The position numbers were made by a program, and so were the translations under genes. Positions 47,232 through 59,339 of a DNA stretch of 64,000 nucleotides are shown piece by piece. This DNA comes from Voacanga thouarsii (Eukaryota; Streptophyta; Magnoliopsida; Gentianales; Apocynaceae), in the NCBI GenBank assembly GCA_026120185.1, contig JANUWF010001101.1:1240001-1304000 (forward strand), given 5' to 3'. The notes under the pieces are model-generated. The model saw nothing but the letters and a program-made list of their open reading frames with translations. It was not told where the DNA came from and made no database searches. Positions within the stretch are counted from its first letter, which is position 1, and every line of letters starts with the position of its first letter.

Positions 47232-48780
47232 TCTATAACTAAACTTTAAAATAAAGTAAATATAAGTTTAGTTCAACTATTAAATAAATATAAATTTGGC
47301 CCAAATTTAAAATAAATAATTTTATAGCCCAACATTTAAATAACTAAGTTTGGCCTAATAGCATAAAGGAAAGTAAAAATACTAGTTGGACTTTCTTCTT
47401 TCTTTAAAGCTAGTAATTGAGGTCTAAGTAGTCCACTATCTTGGGCCACCAGATTGGCCTATGTACAACAACCCTTTTTTTTCAAAACCTATAGTGACAT
47501 CAATAGTCCTCACATCAATAGCATTCCTAGAAGAAAGATTTTCTCACATTCAGCGAGCAACACAAGAAAAACTAAAAGCAAGCCATTTTTTTTCAAACAT
47601 CAGCACATGATGCCAAAATTGACAGCTACAAAATCAAAGTTAACCTCCATCATCTGTGCTTCTATGGCACAAAAAAAAAAAAAAAAAAAAAACAGAATGA
47701 CAGATATATAGTTTTTTTCCTCCTTATAAAACAACCAAAATCACATAAGTTTATAATCATAGCCAATTCTTTTTTTTATATATAATTGTATAAACTAATT
47801 TCAAAAACATATCAACTTAGAATTTTTAAACACTTCAGTTCTGTCTATCCATAAAGAACTTTTTTTTAATATATACATAACATATACAAGCGGAACAAGC
47901 ATAGCAAAGTTTCTGAAATTTTTTTCCTTTCCCAAATATTGAGAATAAAAACATAAAACTGAAAATATTCTTAGCATAAAACAATCAAAAGCTCATAAAT
48001 GTCATATTAGAAAGAGGATCACTAATATCAGTCCTAATCGTATTGATTGAGAGGGATTAAGTCATAGACTCATGAGGTATTACTCACATCACACACAACA
48101 CACATGATCATATTTTTAAAAGCTAATGAAATAACCAAACTCAATTTCTAAATTTATACAGAAAATAAAAATTTATAGTATTCCTAAAAATAGAATATAT
48201 CAAAACCACTTACATCAACTGCCAAACTAATATCTCAAATTCAAGCTAATTACACACCACAATCATTCCTTAAAATCAAACCATAACAGTACCCAAAATC
48301 AATCAAAATGATTAACATCTTGATACCAATATTTTAAAATCCTAGAAGTGTAGATTGAAAGAGAACCTTCTAGCATCTAACCCTCATTCTTTAATTGAAT
48401 AATTAACCAAAACTTTTAGAACTCACCTTCAAGATTAGAAAATCTCAGTACTTTCTCTCCTCGTGTCTAGAACTTGTGAGTAATTATTTTGTGCAACTGA
48501 CAATAAAAACTAGAGAATGTCGTTTAGATAAAGATGTAGATTAAACTTCCAAAACCTAAATAATTATACACCCCTCAATTTTACTAAATCTCCCATGACT
48601 CCTAAGGCTTGTAGGCTATCTTATAGGCCATAAAAAAAAAAAAAAAAAAGAGTCACAGTATGGTCTAGTCAAAATACAAAACCTAAATTAATTTGGGTTG
48701 GGTTTTTACACTGCAGCTTTCCAAATTTTTTATTAAATGCATAGCATACCTAGGCCTTCACTTCAAATCATGTGATGGAT
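47232..48780. other. AT-rich region without recognised features
   Basis: Contains A-runs at 47670-47691 and 48630-48648 and T-rich stretches. 'ggcccaa' words at 47297-47355 recall LTR-type sequence but align to no LTR here. No domain is found in any frame. It may hold the 5' part of the element whose 3' LTR is at 60547. Confidence 0.35.
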
Positions 48781-49010
48781 CAAGGTAGTTTGCATGCTAA
48801 GTTGATAGGTAAAAAGATGAAGGATGGAATGCACAAAGTCATTCGTGCACCTGTCGTGTGACCCATTGGTCCTAAGCAAGTAGTCAACTTGCAAGCCCTA
48901 AAGGGATAAATACATTTGGAGCCATGGTCCCTGTGACTAATGACGATACTTTTACTGGGGTATCCTCTAAGAACTAGCTTGTTGACAATGTTGCTCTTAC
49001 TAGTGAAGGT

Positions 49011-49489
49011 ATGGAGACAATGATAATTCTTGAATCCATTCCAATAGAAAGAGAAAGCCTAGTTATTAATGATGTTGAAAAGAAGACTAATAAGGGAATT
49101 AACACAATGGAATTGGAAATACTTGAAGACAAGCCCACAACCCCAAAAAGGAAACCAACAACCTTTGGAAAGGTCGTGTCAAGAAATCTAAGAGACTTGC
49201 AATAATATATGAGGTTCACATACTCTATGATAAGAACAGTGAGAAGTAGTACAAAATTATTTTTGGTAAGGGAATTTTTAGAAGAAAGGAAGATAGACTT
49301 CACAAAGTTCAAGACATTTGATTTGAAGATAGTACTCAAGAATGTTGGACTATTTGAGTATGTAGATTTTGTAGAATTGTACAATGATTCTCTGGTTAGA
49401 GAATTTTATGCAAATTTGAAGTCTACAATCATCGAGTCCTTTAATGCATTTAATTATTCGATGTTTGTGCATGGATCCCATGTTGCATT
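49011..49489 (+). pseudogene. Plant transposon protein-like gene, N-terminal part
   Basis: One frame from 49011 (METMIILESIP) is interrupted by TAA at 49203-49205, then continues in the same phase from YMRFTYSM to HVAF at 49489. The segment ERKIDFTKFKTFDLKIVLKN, then DSLVREFYANLK and VHGSHVAF, resembles the family annotated as putative plant transposon protein, which has an LVREFYAN-type motif followed by VRGxxVxFSP. I make this call from memory of the motif, not from a search. A basic linker (TPKRKPTTFGKVVSRN) lies upstream. The frame is split by Copia-2 at a GCATT target and continues at 59345. Confidence 0.6.
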
Positions 49490-51515
49490 TGAGGGAAAAC
49501 GCAGAAATAGGGGAGCCATGGACGGGAAAAAAAAACAGAGAGAAAAAAAAAACGCGAGCCTTAAAGGCCATGCGGAAGCGTGAAGATCATACCTTTGCGT
49601 TCCTTAACCCTCCTAGGTTGCGTAGGAACAGATTGAACGGCTGGAATCGCCTTGCTTTGCACACTTGAAGGAGCTTCCGGTTGAACACCCGCTAGCCTTC
49701 GACTTCGCCTTATTTGCATTAACGCTTAGCTCTCCAGCTCTCGGGATATTCCTCAGCCTAACCTCTAGTTGGTGAACATAATGGGAAAGAGAAATGGCCT
49801 CAATTCTCCTTGGTTTGCTCGCTATTGGTTAGCAAAGAACAAGGAGAAAAACAAGAAGAAGAAAACCGTGAGAGAGAGAACTAGAGTGACGTGAGAGTCT
49901 TGTAGTTAGGGAAAAGAATTAGGGTTTTTTCCTTTTCAAAGAGTTGTTTATATTTAGCCTAAACTAGGTCTCTCAATCTTTGATAAACATATCCCTGGGA
50001 TTTCAAAACATCCGGATGTTATCCTGAGAAACAGTTTGGCCTAACCTTAAACTCCTCTTAACCGTATCTGGAAAAAACCATAAGGTCCAAGCTATTGGGC
50101 CAGATAAATATTTATTATTTTTCTTGGACCCAAAAAGCCCAAAATAATAAATATTAATTATTTATTTCCTGGGCTTACATAAGTAACCCAATAAATAATT
50201 AATGAGCCAAAATGAACCATAATAATTAATCTTTAATTATTTATTTCTTGGGCCTATATAAATAACCCAATAAATAATTAAACATTAATTATTAACCCTA
50301 GTTTAAGCCCAGGTTAATTTCTTAATTATTCATACTGGACCTAGGCCCTGAATAATTAATTAACCAAATAAACTAGATAATTAATTTCTCTCAACTCCTA
50401 TTTTATTTATTTATTTATTTTATTCCAGTCCAATAATAAATTAGACTTCCCGAATAAAAATAAAATAAAATAAAATCCTCTTCAACCGAGACCAATTCCT
50501 CAACCCAAAAATAGTTAGGACTTACTGGCTATCCCGAGGACCAAAAAGACACATCGCCTTGGCTGCTAAAATGACCAAAATATCCCTGCTATATAAATAG
50601 CTGTATTTTGCATTTTAAATATTTCCTAATATCACCATAAGAAAATATTGACCCCAAGGACAATGCTGTGGTAGCAAAGTCTCCGACCTACAGGTGAAAT
50701 GACTAAAATACCCCTCTACACATCGCCGTACATTTAGAGAGGAAGAAGTGTACTAACACCCCCTAAATGACATCTACCATCCTTAGGCTTCTAGTCCAAT
50801 GATCCACGACTTCCTAGAGTGTTTCCGCTTTCCAAGAGAGCTACCCTAAAGCAAACATCCAAGTCATGTTTCCTAGTGGCCCCGGATAATTTAGACCATT
50901 CTGACAACCACAAGGGGCGATATAGTGCGTAAACTATCTTGTATAAGTCTGTCTTAACTAACTAGTCACACATACCCAACATGCAAGTATATTGGCCCTA
51001 CGATAGAACCTCAACTACAAGAAATCAAAGTATATGCTTCCAGCCTTCGCTAGACCACCAACTCATACTCAAGTCGTAGAGTACTAGTCCACGCTCGTAG
51101 CGGTAGTAGTCTAGGTTTCTACCATATAGTACTTTGAGAAACCACTACTACAAGTCCTGTTCTACGTATTCGAAATACGCTTATGTCATGAAGTGAGTGG
51201 ACTACCCACTCGCTAAAGGTAAGCCATTCCCCATTTGGAATTCATAACATAATAACCTAAACATGATGAGGTTCCCAGCCTCATCAATAGGTTAAGAACA
51301 AATGTTTATGTGTTAAATAACCCGTGATCCATACCTTATCGTGAAAGACCACCATTCACATGGATCACTTATTTAAACACAATGGGTCCTGTTCCAAACG
51401 AAAATCGTGCACAAACAAAAAGTAAATTCACAAACAATTTCTGAAAATAAATTCTTTTATTAAATAATTCGATTTTACATCGTAAACCTAGTCTAAGAGG
51501 GCATACAATCCAACA
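49490..51515 (-). repeat. Copia-2 3' LTR (left)
   Basis: Starts tgagggaaaacg (complement of CGTTTTCCCTCA) and ends at the complement of TGTTGGATTGTATGCCC. From about 50860 on, nearly every difference from the right LTR sits at a CAG or CTG: ccagg against cctagtgg, gctgtag against gctcgtag, gcagaaa against gcgtaaa. Confidence 0.95.
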
Positions 51516-51527
51516 ATCTCCCACTTG
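51516..51527 (-). other. Copia-2 polypurine tract
   Basis: AAGTGGGAGATT on the minus strand directly before the 3' LTR; the Copia-1 equivalent is AATAGGAGAT. Confidence 0.82.
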
Positions 51528-51537
51528 CACTCTAAGA

Positions 51538-52321
51538 CTAGGTAAGTCCATAGGTGCCCACCCCTATGGCGTCTAAGTGTCTCTTGAAGACTCTCTCGCC
51601 CAAAGGCTTGGTGAATGGATCTCGCTAGATTGTTATCTCGAGGTAATATGCTCCACCACGACTTCCCGTCTCTCGGATGAAATCCCGAATCGTGTGGTAC
51701 TTCCTCTCGATGTGTTTCCCCTTCTTGTGGTTCCGAGGCTCCTTAGATTGCGATATCGCTCCAGTTGTTGTCGCAATACATCACAACCGGCCTGTCCATG
51801 TGTGGTACGACTTCAAGTTCTGAAAGGAACTTCCGGAGCCAAACTGCTTCCTTGGATGCTTCCGAAGCTGCCATATACTTAGCTTCCATGGTTGAGTCAG
51901 CAATACATGATTGCTTGATACTCCTCCATGAAATAGCTCCTCCAGACAAGGTGAAGACATATCCACTAGTGGATTTTCTCTCATCCTTATCCGCCTGGAA
52001 GTCTGAGTCCGTGTATCCCGTAGGAACCAAATCATCAGCCCCGTAAACCAAAGATATAATCTCTCATTCCCTTGAGGTACTTGAGAATATGCTTTACAGA
52101 CTTGCCAATGAACCTCCTCCGGGTTTGACCGATATCTCGCTAACTAAGCCCACGGCAAAGCGGATATCCGGCCTAGTACACAACATAGCGTACATGAGAC
52201 TTCCCACAGCTCGAGCGTAGGGAATCCTACTCATTCTCGTCCTTTTCTTCTTGAGACTTAGGACAAGTCCTTCGAAGAAAATGACAACCCATGTCCGCAA
52301 GGGATTAGAGCTCCCTTGCAT
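51538..52321 (-). pseudogene. Copia-2 RNase H domain
   Basis: C-terminal pol domain. PYARAVGSLMYAML (where Copia-1 has PYASAVGSLMYAM), STSGYVFTLSGGAISW and MYCDNN are visible. The frame is broken several times: around 52250 (ctcgtcc for ctgtcc), 52130, 52060 and 51760 (ccagttgttg against ccagtgttg in Copia-1). Nearly all breaks are one-base insertions at a CTG or CAG. It ends at a TAG at 51538-51540, in the same place as in Copia-1. If those indels were not real, the reading frame would be almost open. Confidence 0.9.
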
Positions 52322-52386
52322 GAGTCCATGCTGTACTTGGCCAACATCTTGTCAATGTATGTCGCTTGGGATAATCCTAACATTCT

Positions 52387-53354
52387 CTACTTCCTATTTC
52401 TAAGAAGCCTAATCCCGAGAATGTAGCTGGCTTCTCCCAAGTCCTTCATACTGAATTGACTAGACAACCAAACCTTTGTAGATGACAATGTCCCTACATC
52501 ATTTCCAATGAGCAGAATGTCATCCACATACAGGACAAGAAAAACCACATTAATGCCTTCAAGTTTCCTGTATACGCATGGTTCATCTTCGTTTTGAATA
52601 AAACTATAAGACTTTACGGTCTCATCAAAACGAGTATTCCATACTCTCGATGCCTGCTTAAGTCCATAAATGGACTTCTTAAGCTTGCAAACCATGTGTT
52701 CCTGGCCTTCAGCAATGAAGCCTTCCGGTTGGGAGATATAGATGTCTTCGCTAAGATGGCCATTCAAGAACGCCGTCTTGACATCCATTTGCCATATCTC
52801 GTAGTCATAGTGACAGGCGATGGCAAGGAGGATGCGGATGGATTTAAGCATAGCTACCGGGGAAAAGGTTTCCTCATAGTCGATACCCTCTTTCTGAGTA
52901 TACCCTTTCGCCACAAGCCTAGCTTTGAAGGTTTCCACCTTCCCATCTGCTCCTCTCTTTCTCTTGTATACCTACTTGCACCCAATGGGTTTTATCCCTT
53001 CAGGTGAAGCTACAAGACCCCAAACCTGATTGAGGTACATAGACTCAATCTCGGCTTTCATTGCTTCATGCCACGTATTTGCATCGGCATCAGCAATAGC
53101 CTCCTCGTATCTAGCGGGGTCTTGTTCCCGATGGTCTGGAGACCAGCTCAAAGGCTTCTCCAGTCCATCTATCCGAACCCTAGACACTCTCCCACTACGA
53201 CGAGGCTCCATTTGCACAGTGCTCTTGAGGTCGTGCCTCTTCTTGTTCCAAAATCGGGTCGAAGAAGTTGATTCCATAGATAACTTCTCCCGAAGTTCCA
53301 ACCTCGTTGAACCTTTAGTGGAAGTACTTTGATCATCTTCCAAGTATCTAGCAT
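52387..53354 (-). pseudogene. Copia-2 reverse transcriptase domain
   Basis: The open stretch 52387-52938 carries RLVAKGYTQKEGIDYEETF, QMDVKTAFLNG and the catalytic YVDD at 52519-52530, all intact over 183 codons without a stop. At its 3' end TAG at 52391-52393 (RNRK*) separates it from RNase H, in the region where Copia-1 has a one-base deletion. Upstream, the linker with EPRRSGRVSRV is frameshifted near 53215 (cagtgctc for caggctc) and 53140. The enzyme would copy the element RNA. The domain core is the best preserved pol segment in the window. Confidence 0.93.
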
Positions 53355-54640
53355 TGGTACTGACTAGTACCTTCTGCTCCTTAGGATGATAAAAGTAGCC
53401 TCCTTTTGTCCCTTTTGGATACCCAACAAAATAGCATAATTTCGATCTTGGTTCCAACTTGTCTCCCTTGATCAAGACATAAGCCGGACACCCCCAAATC
53501 CCGAGATGATTCGGACTTGGCTTACGCCCACCCACATCTCATAGGGAGTCCTAGGTACCGACTTGGAAGGCACCAAGTTCGTAATATATGCCGCTGTTTC
53601 CAGGGCATATCCCCAGAAGGATACTGGAAGAGTAGCATGAGACATCATGCTTCGGACCATTTCCATCAACGTCCTGTTCCTTCTCTCAGCTACTCCGTTC
53701 TGCTGGGGGGTTCCCGGCACAGAGAGCTGGGATACTATCCCATGATGTACCATGTAGTCCTTGAATTCACCTAGGAGGTACTCTCCACCACGATCCGATC
53801 GTAAGGTTTTGATTAATTTACCTGTCCGACGCTCCACTTCAGCCTTAAACTCTTTGAACTTGTCAAAAGAGTCAGACTTGCGTCTCATCAGGTAAATGTA
53901 ACCATACCTCGTACAATCATCCGTGAACGTGATGAAGTACTCAAAACCTCCTCTAGCTGGTGTAGACAAAGGACCACACACATCAGTGTGAACAAGACTC
54001 AACACCTCCTTGGCTCTATCCGCCTTTGGTGTAAAAGACCTTTTGGTCATTTTTCCCATCAGGCAGGATTCACACTGAGGCCAACTTTCCAATCTCAATG
54101 AGCCCAAAGGCCCATCATGGATTAGCCTCCGAATCCCGGTTGAGTTAATATGACCCAACCTCGGATGCCAAAGGTATGAATCATTGATATTGGTCTTTCT
54201 CTTCTTAGTTAAAGGTTCGAGATCGAGCGTTATTTGATTGTTTGTTAATAGGGTTTAAAAAGAACAAATTTCCATACATGTGCCCAAGACATAAAATTTC
54301 TCCATCTCTACCGATAGAAATACCGTAATGGAAAGATACGTAATATCCTTGATTAATAAGTTTTGCAACCGAAATCAAATTCTCGACGAAAACCAGGTAC
54401 ATATAAAATGTCTTTTAAAACCACTATCTTATTACAATAAAAAATAAGATCCAGACTTCTCCCACCGCAAGGGCCCGGACTTGTGCTCCATTACCCACTC
54501 GAAGCCCATGTTCGCTCTTCTTGAGTCTTCTTATCTTCCTAAACCCCCGCAAGGAGTTACGTATATGATCGTTGGCTCCCGAATCAACAATCCAAGTGGA
54601 AGTTGATCCTACCATTGATATGGACTCTAGATAGTAAACA
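53355..54640 (-). pseudogene. Copia-2 protease and integrase region
   Basis: Protease: WIVDSGANDH with the DSG triplet intact at 54574-54585. Integrase: the zinc-binding segment ends CESCLMGK, then HTDVCGP, FTDDCTRYGY and GVAERRNRTLMEM give all three catalytic acidic residues, in one open stretch (53472-54158). Frame changes separate it from the protease near 54450 and 54220 (ttcgagatcgagcg against ttcagactgagcg in Copia-1) and from the RT linker near 53530. Unlike Copia-1, the catalytic residues are all there. Confidence 0.92.
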
Positions 54641-55452
54641 TTACCCGTGGGGTTTTTCTTGGCCTCGAAGATCCGGACACTCTTTTTCCAGTTGTCCCTT
54701 CTTTCCACACTTGAAGCACTTGCCCTTTGGTTTGTCCTTGGGCTGGTTCTTGGGCCGGGTCGCCGCATTCCCCTTCTTCCTCTTGAACTTTCCGGGCTTA
54801 GGCCCAGCTTCTTGAAGAAGAGGCCTTAGCAATCATGGCCTTAGACTCGCGGCTTCATGACCTTCTCCGCCATCCGGAGCTCCTTCATCGCTCAGCTCAA
54901 ACTCATGTTCAACTTGTTCATGTTATAGTTTAACTTGAACCGAGTGAAAGAGCCCAGTAGAGATTCGAGAACCATGTCCACTTGGCTCTCTGGGTCAATG
55001 ACAGCCCCTAAGATTTCTCGCCTCCTCGAAAGCAGCAATCATCTTGAGCATATGCTCTCGGACCGATGCTCCCTCACCCATCTTAGTGTTTACAATTGTT
55101 CGAAGAGCCTCCCGCCTTGCGGGCCGGCTCTTGTCCGCGAACATAGTTGCCAACGATTGACTTATGTCATATGCGAAGCCATGTGCTCGTGTTTTGACCG
55201 GAGCACATTAGACATGGAAGCTAACATATAGCAACGTGCCATTTCGTCGCCTTTCTTCCATGCCTTTTCAGCCTCTCGCTCTTCAACGGTGGAACCTTCC
55301 CCGATAACAAGGTAGGTTTCGTAAAGGACATACTTATACTCCTCACTGTGAGTATTATGTCCAGTGTTCCTTTTCCAGTCCACATAGTTTGGACCCGTTA
55401 ACTTATTCTCCCCGAGAATAACGGCCAATGGACTAAAAGAACCTCCCACCAT
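54641..55452 (-). pseudogene. Copia-2 gag
   Basis: Starts MVGGSFSPLAVILGENKL at 55452. It includes NYVDWKRN, CYMLASMSNVL and, unlike Copia-1, arginine instead of a stop after NVL. The zinc knuckle region (54677-54719) reads CFKCGKKGQLEKEC: a one-base insertion (acaactgg against acactgg) and a nearby one-base loss swap the histidine-tryptophan pair for QL, which would destroy metal binding if real. Frame breaks at about 55370, 55240, 55010, 54890 and 54850 lie mostly at CAG, CTG or TCG words. No early stop codon is obvious apart from those caused by shifts. Confidence 0.9.
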
Positions 55453-57291
55453 TTCTGAAAATCGAAAATAAAAGAAAGAAATTAGTTTGTGAAAACAAAA
55501 TGAAATTTGTGCACCGAAAATAATTTGGCTCTTAGGAAAACCGACATAGCTTCTTGGGAAGATTAACAGCTTCCTAAGCTAAGTGTATTAACCACCACAA
55601 ATTAATTTCCTTCTAGGTAATGGTCTAGAGAATAACTCCATCGTGGGATGGCCGTTTCCTCTCATTTCCTATGGACATACCTCGCACTATAACCTCCAAC
55701 GTGGGCCGGCCGATCATAGTACGTGCCCCGGGTTATTAATTACATCCTTCCATTAGATCTAGATCCTTGTGGTATCCCCATCCTATACGGGTTCACTCCC
55801 AGGGTGACGCGAGGGGATCCACGATCTCTAATGAGGACCGTGATGGAAGCCGTGGGGCCGTTGGAACCCCTCTCCCACTTAGTCTTTTAAAATAAAGGTT
55901 TTCTGGAAAATATCCTTTTGAAATTTCCATTAAGTTTTTCTTAACTCAAAAATAAAATATTTAAGTCCAATAAAATCTCTATGTCAAGGCTTATATCCTT
56001 TGAGAGATTTCCTCCATGGACTAATTTTATTTAAGTTAAAACTTAATGATTTCAAAAATTTTCCAATTAAAACTTTCTAGAGACTTTGGTCTCAAGTTTA
56101 TTTGACAAAATAATTTTTCTAGTGCAAAATAAAACAAAATGGCTCTCCATTTTAATTTACAAAAATATCTAAATCCAATATATTTTCTATGTCAAGGATT
56201 AAATCCTTTGAGAAAATATTCAAGGATTAATTTTTGTACCAATTAAAATAACCATTTAGTTTTTAAAGAAAAATATTTTTTTCTTGCCAAAACAAAAAGT
56301 TCCCAAAGACTTTGGTCTTTGAGGAAAAACACACATAGGTATATAAAAAAATAGCATGCTCGAAAACAGTAAACGTTTTCATGCTTTTCTATTTTTTAAA
56401 CCTAAGTGCCCAAATAATAGAATTAAACACATTAATTAATTAATTAATGATCTTGTTTAATCCTAAAATCCCTTACTAATATTTTTCATGCAAATATATT
56501 TCAAAAATATAAATATTGCAAAAATATTAACTTCGTCTGGTATGGGACCCAAAACGAAAAAGAAAAAAAAATAAAAAAAAATGCAAAAAATAGCTGCCGG
56601 CCACGTGCACCCGATGCACCAGATCAGGACCTATTTGCTCTGTCGGCTCACAGCTCTTCGGTGAACCAGCCGCACCAGATCTAGACCCGTATGCCCTGCG
56701 GTCCACCGCGGCCGCTGTGCACCGCGCCGCACCGGATCGCACGCCAGCCACGACCCGTGGACTTCACCCACGCCCGCTTCACCTCTGCACACGACCCGCG
56801 AACTCGCCCGGATACCCGCCACTCGACCCGCTCACCATTGCAATTTGCAATTGCAATTTCATGCAATCGGCGCAATTGGCTCCTAATTATCCCTGCGGCT
56901 CGGCTCAGCAGCGACTGGCTCCTCTCACCAACAGCAGCGGCTCGGCTTGGACGCGGCGGCTTATGAACAGTGCATCTTCTTTGTTTTTCTTCTGTTTCGC
57001 GCGCGACTTGCAGAGCATTTTTTTCCTTCGATTTTTTCTGTCTTCTTTGGCTTCTTTGGACATTTTTACTTATAAACACTCTTCCAAAACATAACCACAA
57101 CCGCCTATACCCATTAAAATTGGGTTTACATGATTAAAACATCAAAGCCAAAAATTTACAGTATGCTCCTATGCTTCAAACGGTGAAGCTTACATCAAGC
57201 CTATCCCATACCAAAACAGCGAAGGATCATAGGTATAATCATCTTCTCCATTTTATTAACTACCATGCTCCCTATATTGATCAAAACCAGT
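55453..57291 (-). other. Copia-2 5' leader with GC-rich insert
   Basis: The conserved leader block lies at 55615-55880, then AT-rich sequence to 56530. 'tggtatgggacccaaaa' is at 56538-56554, and a strongly GC-rich stretch lies at about 56590-56970 (CCG and CGG words, 'gctcggct' repeated, 'tgcaatttgcaattgcaatt' at 56838-56857). The conserved 'cgcctatacccattaaaatt' is at 57092-57111. Copia-1 and Copia-5 have unrelated or no sequence in the GC-rich part. The 60-140 residue frames over it on both strands are a by-product of high GC. Confidence 0.8.
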
Positions 57292-57304
57292 GTCTCTGAT
57301 ACCA
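57292..57304 (-). other. Copia-2 primer binding site
   Basis: Minus strand TGGTATCAGAGAC, three bases from the 5' LTR; initiator Met type. Confidence 0.9.
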
Positions 57305-57307
57305 CAT

Positions 57308-59339
57308 TAATGGAAAACGAAAAACAGGGGCATGCACCGTAAGTTAAAAAAAATTGGAGAAAAATAAAATGCGAGCCTTAAAGGCCATGCGGAAGCGTGA
57401 AGATCATACCTTTGCGTTCCTTAACCCTCCTAGGTTGCGTAGGAACAGATTGAACAGCTAGAATCGCCTCGCTTTGCACACTTGAAGGAGCTTCCGGTTG
57501 AACACCCGCTAGCCTTCGACTTCGCCTTGTTTGCATTAACGCTTAGCTTTCCAGCTCTCGGGATATTCTTCAGCCTAACCTCTAGTTGGTGAACACAATG
57601 AGAAAGAGAAACGGTCTCAATTCTCCTTGGTTCACTCGCTATTGGTTAGCAAAGAACAAGGAGAAAAACAAGAAGAAGAAAACCGTGAGAGAGAGAGAAC
57701 TAGAGTGACGTGAGAGTCTTGTAGCTAGGGAAAAGAATTAGGGTTTTTTCCTTTTCAAAGAGTTGTTTATATTTAGCCTAAACTAGGTCTCTCAATCTCT
57801 GATAAACATATCCCCGGGATTTCAAAACACCCGGATGTTATCCTGAGAAACAGTTTGGCCTAACCTTAAACTCCTCTTAACCGTATCTGGAAAAAACCCT
57901 AAGGTCCAAGCTATTGGGCCAGATAAATATTTATTATTTTTCTTGGACCCAAAAAACCCAAAATAATAAATATTAATTATTTATTTCCTGTGCTTACATA
58001 AGTAACCCAATAAATAATTAATGAGCCCAAATGAACCGTAATAATTAATCTTTAATTATTTATTTCTTGGGCCTATATAAATAACCCAATAAATAATTAA
58101 ACATTAATTATTTCTCCTAGTTTAAGCCCAGGTTAATTTCTTAATTATTCATACTGGACCTAGGCCCTGAATAATTAATTAACCAAATAAACTAGATAAT
58201 TAATTTCTCTCAACTCCTATTTTATTTATTTATTTATTTTATTCCAGTCCAATAATAAATTAGACTTCCTGAATAAAATAAAATAAAACAAAATAAAATA
58301 AAATCCTTTTCAACTGAGACCAATTCCTCAACCCAAAAATAGTTAGGACTTACGGGCTATCCCAGGGACCAAAAAGACACATCGCCTTGGCTGCTAAAAT
58401 GACCAAAATATCCCTGCTATATAAATAGCTGTATTTTGCATTTTAAATATTTCCTAATATCACCATAAGGAAATATTGACCCCAAGGACAATGCTGCATT
58501 CGCAAAGTCTCCGACCTACAGGTGAAATGACTAAAATACCCCTCTACACATCGCCATACATTTAGAGAGGAAGAAGTGTACTAACACCCCCTAAATGACA
58601 TCTACCATCCTTAGGCTTCTAGTCCAATGATCCACGACTTCCTAGAGTGTTTCCGCTTTCCAAGGGAGCTACGCTAAAGCACACATCCAAGTCATGTTTC
58701 CCAGGGCCCTGGATAATTTAGACCATTCGGACAACCACAAGGGGCGATATAGTGCAGAAACTATCTTGTATAAGTCTTTCTTAACTAACTAGTCACACAT
58801 ACCCAACATGCAAGTATATTGGCCCTACGATAGAACCTCAACTACAGCAAATCAAAGTATATGCTTCCAGCTTCGCTAGACCACCAACTCATACTTAAGT
58901 CGTAGAGTACTAGTCCATGCTGTAGCGGTAGTAGTCTAGGTTTCTACCATATAGTACTTTGAGAAACCACTACTACAGGTCCTGTTCTACGTATTCGAAA
59001 TACGCTTATGTCATGAAGTGAGTGGACTACCCACTGGCTAAAGGTAAGCCATTCTCCATTTGGAATTCATAACATAATAACCTAAACATGATGAGGTTCC
59101 CAGTCTCATCAATAGGTTAAGAACAAATGTTTAGGTGTTAAATAACCCATGATCCATACCTTACTGTGAAAGACCACCATTCACATGGATCACTTATTTA
59201 AACACAATGGGTCTGTTCCAAACGTAAATCATGCACAAACAAAAAGTAAATTCACAAACAATTTCTGAAAATAAATTCTTTTATTAAATAATTCGATTTT
59301 ACATCAGAAACCTAGTCTAAGAGGGCATACAATCCAACA
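57308..59339 (-). repeat. Copia-2 5' LTR (right)
   Basis: 2032 bp. It keeps CTG/CAG words that are altered in the left LTR. It contains the doubled 'ataacccaataaataatta' segment at 58002-58099. Followed by GCATT at 59340-59344. Confidence 0.95.

Larger units (their letters stand above)
49490..59339 (-). mobile_element. Copia-2: complete Ty1/copia retrotransposon, TSD GCATT
   Basis: A 9850-bp minus-strand element with LTRs of 2026 and 2032 bp, a primer site beside the right LTR and a PPT beside the left. It is flanked by exact GCATT copies at 49485-49489 and 59340-59344. It splits the plant-transposon-protein gene. Gag-pol has the same order as Copia-1, but few premature stops and many small frameshifts. 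The LTRs are nearly alike outside CTG/CAG sites, so it is probably the youngest insertion in the window. Confidence 0.95.

Noticed and set aside
43060..47239. Exact 8-bp target duplication for the hAT element
   Set aside because: cgtatata and tctataac agree only at the central tata. I could not find a better register.
56527..57100. Overlapping GC-rich open frames of 60-140 codons on both strands
   Set aside because: High GC removes stops. They lie in the copia leader, disagree between strands and have no counterpart in Copia-1 or Copia-5.
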